Assembly (NCBI RefSeq): GCF_025263265.1
Contig: NZ_CP079869.1
Location: 3,906,001 to 3,970,000 of the forward strand
Reading direction: 5' to 3'
Origin: Mycobacterium sp. SMC-4
GTDB taxonomy: Bacteria > Actinomycetota > Actinomycetes > Mycobacteriales > Mycobacteriaceae
Length of the DNA: 64,000 nucleotides
Below the pieces are notes generated by a model. The model did no database searches, had not been told where the DNA came from, and worked only from the letters and a program-made list of their open reading frames with translations. Position 1 is the first letter of the stretch. Each line of letters opens with the position of its first letter. Positions 62,969-64,000 of this stretch are shown one piece after another. Made by a program: the position numbers and the translations under genes.

Positions 62969-63481
62969 ATGACCGGTACTGTCCGCACGTTGCTGCTGCT
63001 GCGCCATGCCAAGTCCGACTACCCGGACGGGGTGACCGACCACGACCGACCGTTGGCGCCCCGCGGGGTGCGCGAGGGTGCCCTGGCCGGCGACTGGATC
63101 AGGGCGCACGTTCCACCGGTCGACGCGGTGTTGTGCTCGACGGCGCAGCGCACCCGTCAGACGTTGGAACGCACCGGCATCGACGCCCCGGTCCGCTATG
63201 CGGCGCGGGTGTACGACGCCACACCGGGCATCGTGCTCGACGAGATCAACAGCGCCGAAGCGCATTTCGGCGCAGACCCGGCCACACTGCTGGTGGTGGG
63301 ACACGAACCGGTGATGTCCTCGCTGGCGCTGGGCCTGGCCGGCGACAGCGATTCGGAGGCGGCGCGGCAGATCGCGGCGAAGTTCCCCACGTCGTCGGTG
63401 GCGGTGCTGCGCACCGAGACGCCCTGGGCCGGGCTGGAACTCGGGGGCGCGGAGCTGGTGGCGTTCCACACCGCCCGCTGA
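62969..63481 (+). CDS. SixA-like phosphohistidine phosphatase
   Basis: A 170-residue histidine-phosphatase-superfamily protein: LLLLRHAKSDYPDGVTDHDR with the nucleophile His13, then VLCSTAQRTRQTL and LLVVGHEPVMSSLAL with the second catalytic His. SixA members dephosphorylate phospho-His in signalling proteins. It is divergent from the SbcD-like gene with a 115-base gap. ATG 62969 begins the family motif; the frame upstream lies over the neighbour. It matches the position of Rv1276c as I recall it. Confidence 0.88.
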   Translation: MTGTVRTLLLLRHAKSDYPDGVTDHDRPLAPRGVREGALAGDWIRAHVPPVDAVLCSTAQRTRQTLERTGIDAPVRYAARVYDATPGIVLDEINSAEAHFGADPATLLVVGHEPVMSSLALGLAGDSDSEAARQIAAKFPTSSVAVLRTETPWAGLELGGAELVAFHTAR

Positions 63482-63566
63482 CCTGCCGAGCGTGCGCGTA
63501 GGGCGGTCGGTGCCGCCGAGCGTGCGTCCAGGGCGCTAATCGCGCCTCAGACTCAATCGGTCGTTG

Positions 63567-63592
63567 CAACACCTGATTGTTGAGGGGTGTTG
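63567..63592 (+). promoter_or_regulatory. Hairpin just before the IS30 transposase start
   Basis: CAACACC (63567-63573) pairs with GGTGTTG (63586-63592) around a 12-base loop, four bases before the ATG. The right arm overlaps the GAGGGG ribosome site, so the fold could limit translation from outside transcripts, as in the IS481 copy. Confidence 0.4.
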
Positions 63593-63596
63593 TTCG

Positions 63597-64000
63597 ATGG
63601 GGTGGAGTCATCTCGGTGGCAAAGGCGTTCCGGACTCGGTGCGTGAGAGCTTCGATGTGGCGTTGAGGTCGGGATTGGCGCCGACGGCAGCGGCAACAGT
63701 GGCTGGCGTTTGTGGTGCGACCGGCCGTAGGTGGGCGAGGGAGGCTGGTTACAAGCCCGATCCGCGGCACTGTGGCACTCGGTACTCGCCCGCGGTGCGA
63801 GCGGCGTTTTGGGCGGCGATGCATGACGGGGCCACCGTCGTGGCCGCGGCGGTGGCTGCGGGCGTGTCGGAGAATCAGGCACGACGCTGGGTCGCTCAGG
63901 CTGGTTATGTGCCCCTGACCCCTGTCGCTGCCAACGACGACGCCGATGCCGCCCGAGACCTCGATAGCCTACGTCGGCGCGGCCGGCTGACGTTTGACCA
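63597..64000 (+). CDS. IS30-family transposase, 5' part, runs off the window
   Basis: An open frame of 134 codons from ATG 63597 to the window edge. It contains two helix-turn-helix units (LAPTAAATVAGVCGATGRRW and TVVAAAVAAGVSENQARRWV, each followed by an aromatic-Pro tail, GYKP and GYVP) and reaches RRRGRLTFDQ, the point where IS30 proteins begin their LTF-type second domain. The DDE core lies beyond the window. The family call is from this layout. GC-rich codons are used as in the host. Confidence 0.7.
   Translation, partial: MGWSHLGGKGVPDSVRESFDVALRSGLAPTAAATVAGVCGATGRRWAREAGYKPDPRHCGTRYSPAVRAAFWAAMHDGATVVAAAVAAGVSENQARRWVAQAGYVPLTPVAANDDADAARDLDSLRRRGRLTFD

Noticed and set aside
63485..63536. 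Repeated GCCGAGCGTGCG near the SixA gene end
   Set aside because: Two copies of a 12-base GC-rich word 33 bases apart are too little to call a repeat family or an attachment site.

Overview
The window is high-GC actinobacterial DNA, almost certainly from a Mycobacterium or Mycolicibacterium. From memory, its backbone follows the M. tuberculosis Rv1276c-Rv1295 neighbourhood: thrC-hom-lysA-argS and a tRNA-Arg(CCG) at the left, an Rrf2 regulator, cysD/cysNC, a beta carbonic anhydrase, oppBCDA, a GMC oxidoreductase, an SbcCD-like pair and a SixA-like phosphatase at the right. No database search could be run, so these equivalences are recalled, not measured.

Left core (1-5365): thrC, hom, lysA and argS are tightly coupled on the minus strand, followed by tRNA-Arg. 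Accessory island (about 5450-12000): the tail of a tyrosine integrase lies just beyond the tRNA, the scar of an element that integrated there. Behind it is a defence-like set: a 71-aa unknown, a DUF6602-like nuclease-fold protein, an ApeA/HEPN-like protein, a decayed gene, a VapBC45-like toxin-antitoxin pair, a HicAB-like pair and a membrane-anchored HEPN protein. Next come a type II restriction-modification pair and a CtpF-like P-type ATPase (12.5-17.7 kb).

Middle (17.7-38 kb): envelope and metabolic genes, including a lytic transglycosylase, a DUF1460 protein, a paired acyl-CoA dehydrogenase, a glycosyl hydrolase with its TetR regulator, an F420-type oxidoreductase, a TDT exporter and an Rrf2 regulator. 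A sensor kinase is cut exactly by an IS481-family element with a 6-bp target duplication; its response regulator is intact. An IdeR-type iron box precedes a two-gene split acyltransferase/SGNH unit.

Right (38-64 kb): the sulfate activation operon cysD-cysNC-cysQ diverges from a cobalamin riboswitch. The riboswitch leads into a three-gene peptide/nickel-family ABC importer whose last gene fuses a permease to two ATPases. This is the best candidate for an uncharacterised system: a cobalamin-repressed importer inserted between the carbonic anhydrase and cysD. Beyond it are a two-component system, oppBCDA, a DszC-like monooxygenase, the GMC/SbcCD-like cluster and the 5' part of an IS30-family transposase running off the window edge.
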